Shown: in pieces, positions 7,498 to 16,118 of the stretch | How positions within the stretch are numbered: position 1 is the stretch's first letter | How the letters are laid out: the number at the start of each line of letters is the position of its first letter | DNA from: Marinobacter sp. DY40_1A1 | GTDB lineage: Bacteria > Pseudomonadota > Gammaproteobacteria > Pseudomonadales > Oleiphilaceae | Assembly (NCBI RefSeq): GCF_016597815.1 | Contig: NZ_VCHA01000001.1 | Location: forward strand, 1,054,001 to 1,118,000 | Reading direction: 5' to 3' | Length of the DNA stretch: 64,000 nt | Translations under genes and position numbers: made by a program | Notes under the pieces: model-generated | Seen by the model: the letters and a program-made list of their open reading frames with translations, nothing else | What the model was told of the DNA's origin: nothing | Databases searched by the model: none

Positions 7498-8664
7498 ATG
7501 AGGCACAGCGTGAGACCCATCCTGCTGACAACCCTGATATTTGGCCTTTTTACCGGCCAGGCATCAGCTACCAGTGCCAAGTCTCGGGCCGAGTCGCCGT
7601 TGTGGGATCTGTATCCGGCCGACCTTCTGCAGTCTGTGACCCAATATGTGGCTTCGCATGTTGAGCTTTCCGGTGACTCCACCCAGAACAACGATAGAGC
7701 GGATGGCCGGCTTAACCTGACCAGTAACAACCTGATCTGGTCTCAGCACGTACTTGGTCTTGATTTTAGTGACTCAGTGGCAAGAGAGGGAAGTGCAGAA
7801 TCGACGACACTGGCGCTACGTTATTCGTTTCCATTGGCGGGCAGTCACTTCCAGGTTGATCTTGAGAATCGGGACTATGCTGGCGCGGTGAACGGTTCCG
7901 GCCAGCGTTACGATACTTACGGTGAGCGGCGCAACCTAAAAGTAACCGGTAAACGGGCGCTTTGGACATGGCAAGGGATCGAGGTTGGCAGTCTGTTTTC
8001 CTACACCAGTAGCAGAAGTAGTGCCTTCGAAGACGAGATATGGCTTGAGGATGCCTCGCACCAGCTTTCCAGCTTTGGGCTGCAAGGAAGCGCCTCGCAA
8101 GAGTTGATGGGCGGCTTTTATGCCACAACATCACTGACCGCCATTGGCGGGGTGGATTCAGAAGAAACAATACGTGCGGAGGGCTACAATAGTGATTCTG
8201 AGGGCTTCCATAAATTGGCGGTGGAAGCTTCTCTCAGTCGGGAGGTTTTGAGCTGGAACCTTGGCCTTAACGGTCGATATCAATTCGCGCCCGAAGACTT
8301 GCCATCCTCCGAGTATATGGTCGTTGCAGGGCCAAGCCTGATGCGCGGGTTTAACGGCCAGACCCTGCGGGTTGTCGAGGGCGGCTTGCTTCAGATGAAT
8401 GCTCGTAGTCCTGGCTATCACTGGCCTTTTGGATCCGAGCTTAACTCATCCATCACACTTTCCCTGTTACAAGGCTGGGCACCCTATTCGGAGGCGCAGT
8501 CTGACCGGTTTGGCAGCACCAGTTCTGGCGAAATCTCTTTCCAGCTCTATTCCAGAGATTTCCGTGCAGACTTGAGCGTCGGGCAAATGCTTAATGCCTC
8601 CAATACTGCACTCCTCATGCCTACAAGCCCGGATCTCTCTTTTTCCATTTCAGTCGGTATCTGA
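7498..8664 (+). CDS. Uncharacterised exported protein, probable outer-membrane beta-barrel
   Basis: 388 residues with a signal peptide (about 1-24, ending ASA). The remainder is rich in alternating polar/hydrophobic strands with many Ser, Gly, Tyr and Arg, and it ends in LSFSISVGI, which resembles an outer-membrane barrel C-terminus although the last residue is Ile rather than Phe. An in-frame GTG at 7510 with GAGG upstream is an alternative start. It lies 82 bases before opgG on the same strand, so it may be cotranscribed with the periplasmic glucan genes. I do not recognise the family; a porin-like or glucan-related role is only suggested by position. Confidence 0.65.
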   Translation: MRHSVRPILLTTLIFGLFTGQASATSAKSRAESPLWDLYPADLLQSVTQYVASHVELSGDSTQNNDRADGRLNLTSNNLIWSQHVLGLDFSDSVAREGSAESTTLALRYSFPLAGSHFQVDLENRDYAGAVNGSGQRYDTYGERRNLKVTGKRALWTWQGIEVGSLFSYTSSRSSAFEDEIWLEDASHQLSSFGLQGSASQELMGGFYATTSLTAIGGVDSEETIRAEGYNSDSEGFHKLAVEASLSREVLSWNLGLNGRYQFAPEDLPSSEYMVVAGPSLMRGFNGQTLRVVEGGLLQMNARSPGYHWPFGSELNSSITLSLLQGWAPYSEAQSDRFGSTSSGEISFQLYSRDFRADLSVGQMLNASNTALLMPTSPDLSFSISVGI

Positions 8665-8746
8665 CTACCCCCTTACCAAGATGTCACTTGAAGCCTGCCG
8701 TGTAGCTGGTGCTACATTGATAAGCTGGCTTACAAGGAGTTCTGGC

Positions 8747-10300
8747 ATGACTGGATCACGGCGAACCGGGTTTCTATCTTCCCTTGCGATTTTAATGGTG
8801 CTCTCCGGCAACACTCTGGCGTTCGGGTTCAAAGATGTCTCAGACAAAGCCCAAACCCTGGCCCACGAAAAATACGAGCAGCCAGCGCAAGCACCAGACT
8901 TCCTCGCTAACCTTGGTTATTCAGATTACCAATCTATCCGGTTCAAGCCTGAGCAAAGCCTTTGGCGCTCAGGCAAGTCGCGCTTTCAAGTGATGATGAT
9001 CCCCCAAGGCAGCTTCTATTCCCACGCTGTCAAATTGAACATCATCGATAGTGAAGGCGTGCATCCCGTCGGGTTTGATAAAACCCGGTTTGATTATCCC
9101 AATCCTGAAATGGCCAAACGTATTCCGGCTGATCTGGGCTATGCCGGGTTCAAGTTAACCTACCCTTTGTCAGATAAAGGCACACAAAACCAGTTTCTGG
9201 TGTTTGGTGGCGCGAGCTACTTCCGTGGTGTTGGTGCAAATCAGAACTTCGGACTTTCAGGGCGGGGCATAGCCGTCGATACAGGCCTGCCATCCGGCGA
9301 GCAATTCCCCTCGTTCACCGAATTCTGGATGGAGCGGCCCAAGGCAGACAGCGATGTAATGGTGGTGTATGGCCTGCTTGATGGCGCCAGCCTCACCGGC
9401 GCATACCGGTTTGAAATCCATCCAGGGAAAAGCACCCGAATGGACGTGACCGCACAACTGTTCTTCCGGAGTGATATTGAGCAACTTGGCCAGGCACCGC
9501 TCACGTCCATGTTTTTCTATGGTGATAACACCTTGAGGCCAAGGGGAGAGTGGCGACCTCAGGTGCATGACTCGGATGGTTTGTTGATCAATGATGGCAA
9601 AACCGGCGAGTGGCTCTGGCGCCCGCTGGTCAACCCGGCAGATCTGCAGTTGAGCTATCACCATGTAGAAGACGTCAAAGGCTTTGGTTTGATCCAGCGT
9701 GACCGTCAATTTGATGATTTTCAGGATAACGAAGCTCGTTATGATCGCCGGCCAAGCATGTGGGTAGAGCCTGGCGGCAAAAACAGGGAAGGTTGGGGAA
9801 AGGGCGAGGTAGTGCTCGTTGAAATTCCCTCCGGTGCGGAATCAAACGACAACATTGTTGCCTTCTTCAAGCCAGCGGAAAAGGTGATGGGTAACCAAAG
9901 CCGCCGTCTGCAATATTCAGTAAGCTTTGGCGAGCCAGGTATCACTGAACAACCTAATGCGCGTGCGCTACGTACTTTTGTCGGCACTGACAATGCCGGG
10001 GGTAACTCTGGTGAAGCCTTGCGTCTGATTGTGGATTTCGAAGGCGGTGAACTTTCAGAGCTGCCCCCGGATGCCGCCGTTGTAAGTCATGTGACGGGTG
10101 GCGAAGGTGTGGAGGTGATGGAGCATTTTGTTGAGTACATCGAAGCCACTGACGTTTGGCGCCTGTCGATTCTCGCAAAGCCACCCACAGAAAAGCCGCT
10201 TACGCTCAGGGGCACCCTTAATAAAGACGGCAAAGCCATTACCGAAACCTGGACATATTTGCTCGGACCAAAAACAGGTCTTCGGGGCGTCTCATCATAG
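8747..10300 (+). CDS. opgG: Periplasmic glucan biosynthesis protein OpgG
   Basis: 517 residues from the ATG at 8747, chosen because AAGGAG lies 8 bases upstream and a Sec signal peptide (SLAILMVLSGNTLAFG) follows at once; the frame is open further upstream. The mature protein has the MdoG/OpgG fold sequence pattern: SDYQSIRFKPEQSLW, a central GAYRFEIHPG region and an EIPS-NDNIVAFFKP segment near residue 365. OpgG acts in the periplasm in making the branched or extended glucan backbone of osmoregulated periplasmic glucans. A paralogue, opgD, lies after opgH. Confidence 0.93.
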   Translation: MTGSRRTGFLSSLAILMVLSGNTLAFGFKDVSDKAQTLAHEKYEQPAQAPDFLANLGYSDYQSIRFKPEQSLWRSGKSRFQVMMIPQGSFYSHAVKLNIIDSEGVHPVGFDKTRFDYPNPEMAKRIPADLGYAGFKLTYPLSDKGTQNQFLVFGGASYFRGVGANQNFGLSGRGIAVDTGLPSGEQFPSFTEFWMERPKADSDVMVVYGLLDGASLTGAYRFEIHPGKSTRMDVTAQLFFRSDIEQLGQAPLTSMFFYGDNTLRPRGEWRPQVHDSDGLLINDGKTGEWLWRPLVNPADLQLSYHHVEDVKGFGLIQRDRQFDDFQDNEARYDRRPSMWVEPGGKNREGWGKGEVVLVEIPSGAESNDNIVAFFKPAEKVMGNQSRRLQYSVSFGEPGITEQPNARALRTFVGTDNAGGNSGEALRLIVDFEGGELSELPPDAAVVSHVTGGEGVEVMEHFVEYIEATDVWRLSILAKPPTEKPLTLRGTLNKDGKAITETWTYLLGPKTGLRGVSS

Positions 10301-10348
10301 GTCACGGGTAGCCAGAACAGACAGTCACTAACGGGCAAGGAGACAAAC

Positions 10349-10663
10349 ATGGAGGATATTTCCTTCCAGCATGTATTCAGCCGTGTATATAGCTATCTGT
10401 GTGAAGCTGGAATTGAGATGACCAGTGAACGCTGTCGACAGTTGCTTCAGCTAATTGACGACGCCGTCGCGGAGGTTGGCGAAAGCGCTAACCAAAAGGC
10501 TTCAGCTGAAACCTTCCACGGCTCCCCAACCCTCGGCGGCCACCGCCTGTTGCGGAGTGCTATGGACAGGCTGCCTGAATACTTCACCCTCCCTGAAGTC
10601 AAGATCCCCACGCCGGCACCTGATCTGTGCAGAGGCAGCATCGGGTATCACTGTCGTGGATAA
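10349..10663 (+). CDS. Small ORF between opgG and opgH, possible displaced OpgH N-terminus
   Basis: 104 codons with an excellent ribosome-binding site (AAGGAG, 7 bases, ATG), in a different frame from opgH. The first ~80 residues look like genuine protein (helical: FSRVYSYLCEAGIEM, CRQLLQLIDDAVAEVG); the last ten or so (CRGSIGYHCRG) look like out-of-frame translation. OpgH homologues normally carry a cytosolic N-terminal region of about 100 residues before the first membrane helix, and opgH here lacks one in its own frame. Either a one-base frameshift split opgH, or this is a separate coupled leader gene whose stop overlaps the opgH GTG by 8 bases. Confidence 0.55.
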   Translation: MEDISFQHVFSRVYSYLCEAGIEMTSERCRQLLQLIDDAVAEVGESANQKASAETFHGSPTLGGHRLLRSAMDRLPEYFTLPEVKIPTPAPDLCRGSIGYHCRG

Positions 10664-12761
10664 ATCCAAGACACAAGGCCCCGGAAAACACCGGTGGCGT
10701 CTGGTAGCTAATATGCGCCGGGCAGTATTAATGCTGTTCGTGTTCGGCCAAACCGGTGTTGCCAGCTACTACCTGCTTTGGGTGCTGCCTTACCATGGAG
10801 GCACTGCACTGGAAATCGGTATGCTGGCATTGTTTGCCATTCTTTATGCCTGGATCGCTGTGGGCTTCTGGACAGCTGTATTCGGGTTTGTGGTCAGGCT
10901 GATAGGTGGAGACCGACACTCCATACTCAAACGCCACCCAGATGCGGAACTTCAGCAGACGCCCATGGCGAAAACCGCTGTTCTGTTGCCCATATACCAT
11001 GAGCCAGTGCACTGGACTCTGAGTGGCCTGAAAGCGGTATATCGGGATATTGAACGCACAGGCCAGATCGAACATTTCGAGTTTTATATACTTTCAGACA
11101 GCCGTGATCCAGATGTGTGGCTTGAAGAACAGGTGACATGGAATAGAGTCGCAAAGGAGTTGGGAGGTGAAGGCCGAATTTTCTATCGTCGCCGGCCCGT
11201 GAACCTCAACTACAAAAGCGGCAACGTTGCAGACTTTCTTCGGCGCTGGGGAAAGCGTTGCAAGTACATGGTGGTATTGGATGCAGACAGCCTGATGACC
11301 GGCAGCACCATCGTTCGCATGGTTCAGCTTATGCAAAGAGAGCCAGGTGTGGGAATCCTGCAAACCAATCCGAATATCATCAACGGCCAGTCCCTGTTTG
11401 CCCGCATTCAGCAATTTGCCAACCGCTTTTATTCAACATTATTTGCCACCGGTCTGGCGGCTATCCAGATGGGCGATGCCGCATTCTGGGGCCACAACGC
11501 CATCCTCCGTATTGAACCTTTCATGAAGCATTGCGGTCTGCGCAAACTGCCAGGTATCGGCATTTTTGGCGGCCCCATCATGAGCCATGATTTTGTTGAA
11601 GCCGCCTATATGGGCCGTGCGGGTTATGAAGTCTGGCTGGAGCCGGGTTTGAGTGGCAGTTACGAAGAATCCCCGCCAACCCTGGCCGACGAGTTGGCTC
11701 GCGATAGCCGATGGGCCAAAGGCAATCTGCAGCACCTATGGGTAATGCTGAGGGAACCGGGTTTACGCTTCGCCCATCGAATGGCGTTTCTTAACGGGAT
11801 TATGGCGTACGTGGCGTCACCCTTGTGGCTCGGCTTTCTGATTCTTACCACGATTGCTGCCGCCAACATGACCTTGTCACCCATTGAATACTTTCCCGAT
11901 GGCCATCAGGGACTGTTTCCGCTGTGGCCGGAATGGCGACCAGAGTGGGCCCTGGGGTTGGCGCTCAGTACTCTGGCACTGCTGTTTTTTCCCAAGTTTT
12001 TGGCTGTCATCGACGCTGTAATTCACCGGTATACCAAAGACTTCGGCGGGCTGATTCGGCTGTTCTGCAGCGTGATGCTGGAAATCATTATTTCCGTACT
12101 GTTAGCGCCGGTGCGCATGTGGGCGCACAGTCGTTACGTGGTGTCAGCCTTATTAAATGTGTCGTTGCAATGGGCCGGGCAGAATCGCACCGAGGAAACC
12201 AGCTGGAAAGAAGCACTGATCACCCAATTGCCGGGAATGGTGCTGGGCGCTGGTTGGTCCGCCTTTGCCTGGAGCCTCGACACCATGTTCTTCCTGTGGT
12301 CGTTGCCCGTGGCCTTACCCTTGATTCTGGCCGCACCCACCGCCGTGTACCTCAGCCGAAATTCGTTAGGTCAGGCTTTGAAGAAGCGCCGTCTCCTGCT
12401 AATACCGGAAGAAAATACCGCCATGGCGTTGCTGGAAGATGCGGTGACATATCGCGCACAGGAACCTGCAGATTCGACCCTTACCCCTCTTGAACAAGCT
12501 GTACTGAGGCTCGACCACAACCGCTTGCACCAGGCCTTGGCGTGGGATCACCGGCGTGGTTCCCGCAAGGCTGAGCTGGAACTCTGCGTGGCACGGTGCC
12601 TTGAGTTGGGACCCGATGCATTAACGCGTTCTGAAATGAGCCAGATTGTCAGGGACCGTGAGTCTTTAAAGGCATTGCACGAGGGTGCCTGGCGCTCAGT
12701 TCCGAGCAGCTTCTGGGGGCGTTCTATCGCTCGACTGAGTGCCCGAGCGAAAGACGCTTAG
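10656..12761 (+). CDS. opgH: Glucan glucosyltransferase OpgH (start uncertain)
   Basis: 701 residues from a GTG at 10656 that overlaps the end of the preceding small ORF; in frame there is no earlier ATG, only a TTG at 10455 without a ribosome site. Family features: membrane helices near the N-terminus (VLMLFVFGQTGVASYYLL), a GT2 catalytic domain with the DADS motif (VVLDADSLMTG), DSRWAKGNLQH as the QXXRW-type site, and several C-terminal helices. OpgH polymerises glucose from UDP-glucose into beta-1,2 glucan and moves it across the inner membrane. It sits between opgG and opgD. The missing N-terminal cytosolic region is discussed under findings. Confidence 0.88.
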   Translation: MDKSKTQGPGKHRWRLVANMRRAVLMLFVFGQTGVASYYLLWVLPYHGGTALEIGMLALFAILYAWIAVGFWTAVFGFVVRLIGGDRHSILKRHPDAELQQTPMAKTAVLLPIYHEPVHWTLSGLKAVYRDIERTGQIEHFEFYILSDSRDPDVWLEEQVTWNRVAKELGGEGRIFYRRRPVNLNYKSGNVADFLRRWGKRCKYMVVLDADSLMTGSTIVRMVQLMQREPGVGILQTNPNIINGQSLFARIQQFANRFYSTLFATGLAAIQMGDAAFWGHNAILRIEPFMKHCGLRKLPGIGIFGGPIMSHDFVEAAYMGRAGYEVWLEPGLSGSYEESPPTLADELARDSRWAKGNLQHLWVMLREPGLRFAHRMAFLNGIMAYVASPLWLGFLILTTIAAANMTLSPIEYFPDGHQGLFPLWPEWRPEWALGLALSTLALLFFPKFLAVIDAVIHRYTKDFGGLIRLFCSVMLEIIISVLLAPVRMWAHSRYVVSALLNVSLQWAGQNRTEETSWKEALITQLPGMVLGAGWSAFAWSLDTMFFLWSLPVALPLILAAPTAVYLSRNSLGQALKKRRLLLIPEENTAMALLEDAVTYRAQEPADSTLTPLEQAVLRLDHNRLHQALAWDHRRGSRKAELELCVARCLELGPDALTRSEMSQIVRDRESLKALHEGAWRSVPSSFWGRSIARLSARAKDA

Positions 12762-12807
12762 TATTCACTGCTCCACGGCCGCGACGAGTTACGAAAGGAG
12801 AAAAACT

Positions 12808-14394
12808 ATGGATCGACGCACCCTCATGAAGACCCTGATAGCGGGGCTTGGTGCCAGTGCACTGCCACTTGCGCCTCTGGTATTTGCGCGGGAGGCAGAG
12901 GTTGATAGTGCTAACAGCGAAAAGCCATTCAGCTATGCGTGGCTGAAAGGCTATGCCCGTGAGTTGGCAGAGCACCCTTACATCTCCCACGAAGGCGAGT
13001 TGCCCGAAAGTCTCAAACAGATCAGCTGGGACGACTACCAGGCCATCCGGTTTCGCAAAGATCACGCCCTCTGGGCCGACAGCGACTCGGCCTTTCAAGC
13101 GCAACTCTTCCATTTGGGGCTGTATTTTCAATCGCCCGTCACGCTTCAAGAGGTGATTGACGGAAAGGCCACCGTTCTCAGGTATAACCCGGATTATTTT
13201 GCCTACGAGGGTAAGCAGCCACTCGGCGACCTTCCAGCCAACCTGGGCTATGCCGGCTTCCGCCTGCACTATCAAACCGACTTCTCCCGCGATCTGGCTG
13301 CGTTCCTTGGTGCCAGTTACTTCCGTGCAGTTGGTTCCGAAATGCAGTACGGCATGTCGGCCCGTGGGTTGGCCATTGATACCGCAATAGACGGCGAAGA
13401 GGAGTTTCCCCGGTTCAGCGCCTACTGGCTGGAAAGACCAAAGCCAGGCAGTCACGTGATGCGGGTATGGGGTTTGCTCGATTCGCCCAGCACCACAGGG
13501 GCCTACGCCTTTGTACTCGACCCCGGGCGTAACATGGTGATGGATGTAGATGTGGCGCTTTACCCCCGAACTGAAATGAAAAGAGCCGGCATTGCACCGC
13601 TGACCAGCATGTATCAGGTGGGTGAAAACAGCCGGCGCATGGATTATGACTGGCGCCCCGAGATTCACGATTCCGATGGCCTGGCTATGCTTTCCGGGAG
13701 CGGCGAATGGCTCTGGCGGCCCCTCGAAAACCCGGCCCATCTGCGCTTTAACAGCTTCAGCGATAACAACCCCCAGGGCTTTGGCTTGTTGCAGCGGGAT
13801 CGGAACTTTGATCACTATCAGGACGACGGCGTGTTCTACGAGCGCCGCCCCAGTGTATGGGTGCAGCCGAAAGGCCAGTGGGGCAAGGGCAGTATTGATC
13901 TGGTGGAAATACCAACCGTCGATGAAACCTTCGACAACATTGTGGCGTTCTGGCACCCGGAGGAACCACTAAAACCGAAACAGGAGTACCTGTTCGCCTA
14001 TCGCTTACACTGGGGTGAGCATGCGCCGGTTAATCCGAGCGAGTTGGCAATTGTCGAAGCAACCCGCACGGGATTGGGCGGGGTGATCGGTCAGAAGCGT
14101 GAGTATTTTTCGTGGCGCTTTGCCGTGGATTTCGCCGGAGGTGTGCTGAGCATGCTGGGGGAAAGCGCGGAGGTAGAGCCCGTTATAACCGTAAGCCGGG
14201 GAGAGGTGGAAATTACCTCGGCGCGGCCATTGTCTGCAATCGACGGGTATCGGGCAATGTTCGATCTGGTCCCGGGCGAGTCGGAAGAGCCCATTAATAT
14301 ACGGATGTATCTACGCCTGGGCGATGAGCCGCTCACGGAAACCTGGGTCTACCAATACACGCCGCCACCGCTTTCAGAACGAAAGTTGTACTGA
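12808..14394 (+). CDS. opgD: Tat-exported glucan biosynthesis protein OpgD
   Basis: 528 residues from the ATG at 12808 (AAAGGAG upstream). The N-terminus MDRRTLMKTLIAG is a twin-arginine signal, which is what distinguishes OpgD from Sec-exported OpgG in other bacteria. The mature part parallels OpgG along its length (WDDYQAIRFRKDHALW, GAYAFVLDPGR, DNIVAFWHPEEPL). OpgD acts in the periplasm on the glucan product of OpgGH and affects its linear length or structure. It is 46 bases after opgH, so one operon is likely. Confidence 0.9.
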   Translation: MDRRTLMKTLIAGLGASALPLAPLVFAREAEVDSANSEKPFSYAWLKGYARELAEHPYISHEGELPESLKQISWDDYQAIRFRKDHALWADSDSAFQAQLFHLGLYFQSPVTLQEVIDGKATVLRYNPDYFAYEGKQPLGDLPANLGYAGFRLHYQTDFSRDLAAFLGASYFRAVGSEMQYGMSARGLAIDTAIDGEEEFPRFSAYWLERPKPGSHVMRVWGLLDSPSTTGAYAFVLDPGRNMVMDVDVALYPRTEMKRAGIAPLTSMYQVGENSRRMDYDWRPEIHDSDGLAMLSGSGEWLWRPLENPAHLRFNSFSDNNPQGFGLLQRDRNFDHYQDDGVFYERRPSVWVQPKGQWGKGSIDLVEIPTVDETFDNIVAFWHPEEPLKPKQEYLFAYRLHWGEHAPVNPSELAIVEATRTGLGGVIGQKREYFSWRFAVDFAGGVLSMLGESAEVEPVITVSRGEVEITSARPLSAIDGYRAMFDLVPGESEEPINIRMYLRLGDEPLTETWVYQYTPPPLSERKLY

Positions 14395-14428
14395 GAGATC
14401 AGAGTCTATAATTCCACTTTGCTATGGA

Positions 14429-14513
14429 TTGTTTACAATAGAAAGCCCGGATTGTTGACAATCCCGCGAGTCCAGCGTAAATTTCGACTCTATCAAGGCC
14501 ACATTGTCGACAA
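14429..14513 (+). promoter_or_regulatory. Three TTGTNNACAA palindromes, probable GntR operators
   Basis: Three matching 10-bp palindromes precede the gntR start codon: TTGTTTACAA (14429-14438), TTGTTGACAA (14452-14461) and TTGTCGACAA (14504-14513). The form fits operators of FadR/FCD-type GntR regulators (TNGTNNNACNA-like). The second overlaps the -35 box of the likely promoter and the third lies just before the ATG at 14517, as expected for autoregulation of the whole prp operon. Confidence 0.7.
14455..14483 (+). promoter_or_regulatory. Sigma-70 promoter of the prp operon
   Basis: TTGACA (14455-14460), a 17-base spacer and TAAATT (14478-14483). The -35 box is a full consensus match and lies inside the second operator palindrome. 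Confidence 0.65.
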
Positions 14514-14516
14514 ACC

Positions 14517-15197
14517 ATGCTGGATACTGCACCTCAAACCTACACTCGCGCTGATGAAGCCTTTGATTGTCTGCAAACGGCAATCGTAAAGGGGGATCTT
14601 GCGCCGGGCGACAAAATCGGCGAACTGGATCTCTGCTCCCGCTTCGATCTGACCCGTGGCCCGCTCCGGGAGGCCCTTGGCCGGCTGGAGTCCCGCGGGC
14701 TGCTAGTGCGACGCCCCCATGCGGGTGTGCGGGTGGTCTCGTTAAGCACCACCGAGTTGGTTGAGTTGTATCGCATACGGGAAATCATGGAAGGCCTTGC
14801 CGCACGCCAGGCTGCAGAGCGCATGACTGACCAGGAGATTGCCGACCTCCAAGCCACCCTCGATGCCCACGAAACCATGATCGACGAAGCCCACGGGCAG
14901 GCCTATTATCAGGCTGAAGGGGATTACGATTTTCACCACCGCATCGCCACGGGCAGCCGGAACACCAAACTGGCTCAGATGCTACTGGGCGATCTCTATT
15001 ACATGGTGCGAATGTACCGTTACCGGTTAAGCACCTCCGCTGGTCGCCCCCACCGAGCCCTCGGTGAACACCGCCGTATAGTTGAAGCCATTGCCCAGCG
15101 TGATGGTGAGCTCGCAGAATTTCTGATGAAAAGACACATCAACGCCGCTCGAGAAAACATCGAGAAAAAAATTCAGGAAGGCGTTTTAACCATCTGA
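14517..15197 (+). CDS. GntR-family (FCD) regulator of the methylcitrate operon
   Basis: 226 residues: a winged helix at about 12-75 ([20 protein letters not shown]) and an all-helical FCD ligand-binding domain at about 85-215 with the metal or ligand residues typical of the family ([22 protein letters not shown]). It is the first gene of a tight rightward block with prpB 16 bases downstream, so it most probably represses the methylcitrate genes and responds to a pathway intermediate such as methylcitrate. Operator-like palindromes in its own promoter support autoregulation. The effector is inferred. Confidence 0.88.
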   Translation: MLDTAPQTYTRADEAFDCLQTAIVKGDLAPGDKIGELDLCSRFDLTRGPLREALGRLESRGLLVRRPHAGVRVVSLSTTELVELYRIREIMEGLAARQAAERMTDQEIADLQATLDAHETMIDEAHGQAYYQAEGDYDFHHRIATGSRNTKLAQMLLGDLYYMVRMYRYRLSTSAGRPHRALGEHRRIVEAIAQRDGELAEFLMKRHINAARENIEKKIQEGVLTI

Positions 15198-15213
15198 TAA
15201 GAGAGGAATAACC

Positions 15214-16101
15214 ATGTCCAATAAGCTCTCCCCAGGCGCGCGTTTTCGCAAAGCCTTGAACGATAACAAACCCCTCCAGATTGTAGGCACAATTAACGCC
15301 TACGCTGCCATGATGGCCGAACGCGTAGGGCACCAGGCTATCTACTTGTCTGGTGGTGGCGTGGCGAACGCCTCTTATGGATTGCCAGATCTGGGCATGA
15401 CCAGCCTGAACGATGTGGTAGAAGATGTACGCCGCATCACCGCAGCAACCGAACTGCCGTTGCTGGTGGATATTGATACGGGTTGGGGTGGGGCATTCAA
15501 CATTGCCCGCACTATCCAGCAGATGGAACGCGCAGGCGCCGCCGCCGTACATATTGAAGATCAGGTAGCCCAGAAGCGTTGCGGACACCGCCCGAACAAG
15601 GAAATAGTTTCCAAAGACGAAATGGTTGATCGCATCAAAGCCGCCGCCGATGCCCGTGTAGACAAAGACTTCTTCATCATGGCCCGCACCGATGCCTTCC
15701 AGAAAGAAGGCCTGGAAGCAGCCATCGATCGCGCCAAGGCCTGCATTGAAGCCGGTGCTGATGGTATTTTTGCAGAAGCGGTTACTGAGCTGGAACACTA
15801 CAAAGCGTTTTCCGAAGCACTGGGCGACGTACCTTTGCTGGCCAACATTACCGAGTTTGGCGCCACACCTCTTTATAATCGCAAAGAGCTGGGTGAGGCC
15901 GGTGCCAGCATGGTTCTGTACCCGCTGAGCGCCTTCCGCGCCATGAACAAAGCGGCCGTTACCGTGTACCAGAACATTCTTGAGAAGGGCGATCAGAAAG
16001 ACGTAGTTGATCTGATGCAAACCCGTATGGAACTCTACGATTACCTGAACTATCACGACTTTGAACAGAAGCTGGACCAGCTGTTCCAGCAGTCAAAATA
16101 A
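15214..16101 (+). CDS. prpB: 2-methylisocitrate lyase
   Basis: 295 residues, the usual PrpB length. The catalytic signature [11 protein letters not shown] is present with Cys123 as the expected acid/base, along with the Mg-binding DIDTGWGG segment and IEDQ. PrpB splits 2-methylisocitrate into pyruvate and succinate, the last step of the methylcitrate cycle that removes propionyl-CoA. AGAGGAA precedes the ATG. prpC follows after 17 bases. Confidence 0.96.
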   Translation: MSNKLSPGARFRKALNDNKPLQIVGTINAYAAMMAERVGHQAIYLSGGGVANASYGLPDLGMTSLNDVVEDVRRITAATELPLLVDIDTGWGGAFNIARTIQQMERAGAAAVHIEDQVAQKRCGHRPNKEIVSKDEMVDRIKAAADARVDKDFFIMARTDAFQKEGLEAAIDRAKACIEAGADGIFAEAVTELEHYKAFSEALGDVPLLANITEFGATPLYNRKELGEAGASMVLYPLSAFRAMNKAAVTVYQNILEKGDQKDVVDLMQTRMELYDYLNYHDFEQKLDQLFQQSK

Positions 16102-16118
16102 TTAGAGGAGAGATATCC

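Noticed and set aside
12724..13956. Long leftward open frame (410 codons)
   Set aside because: It lies antisense to opgD, has no ribosome site and no family features; it arises from the codon bias of the true gene.
15139..16056. Leftward open frame of 305 codons in the prp region
   Set aside because: Antisense to prpB with no independent coding evidence.
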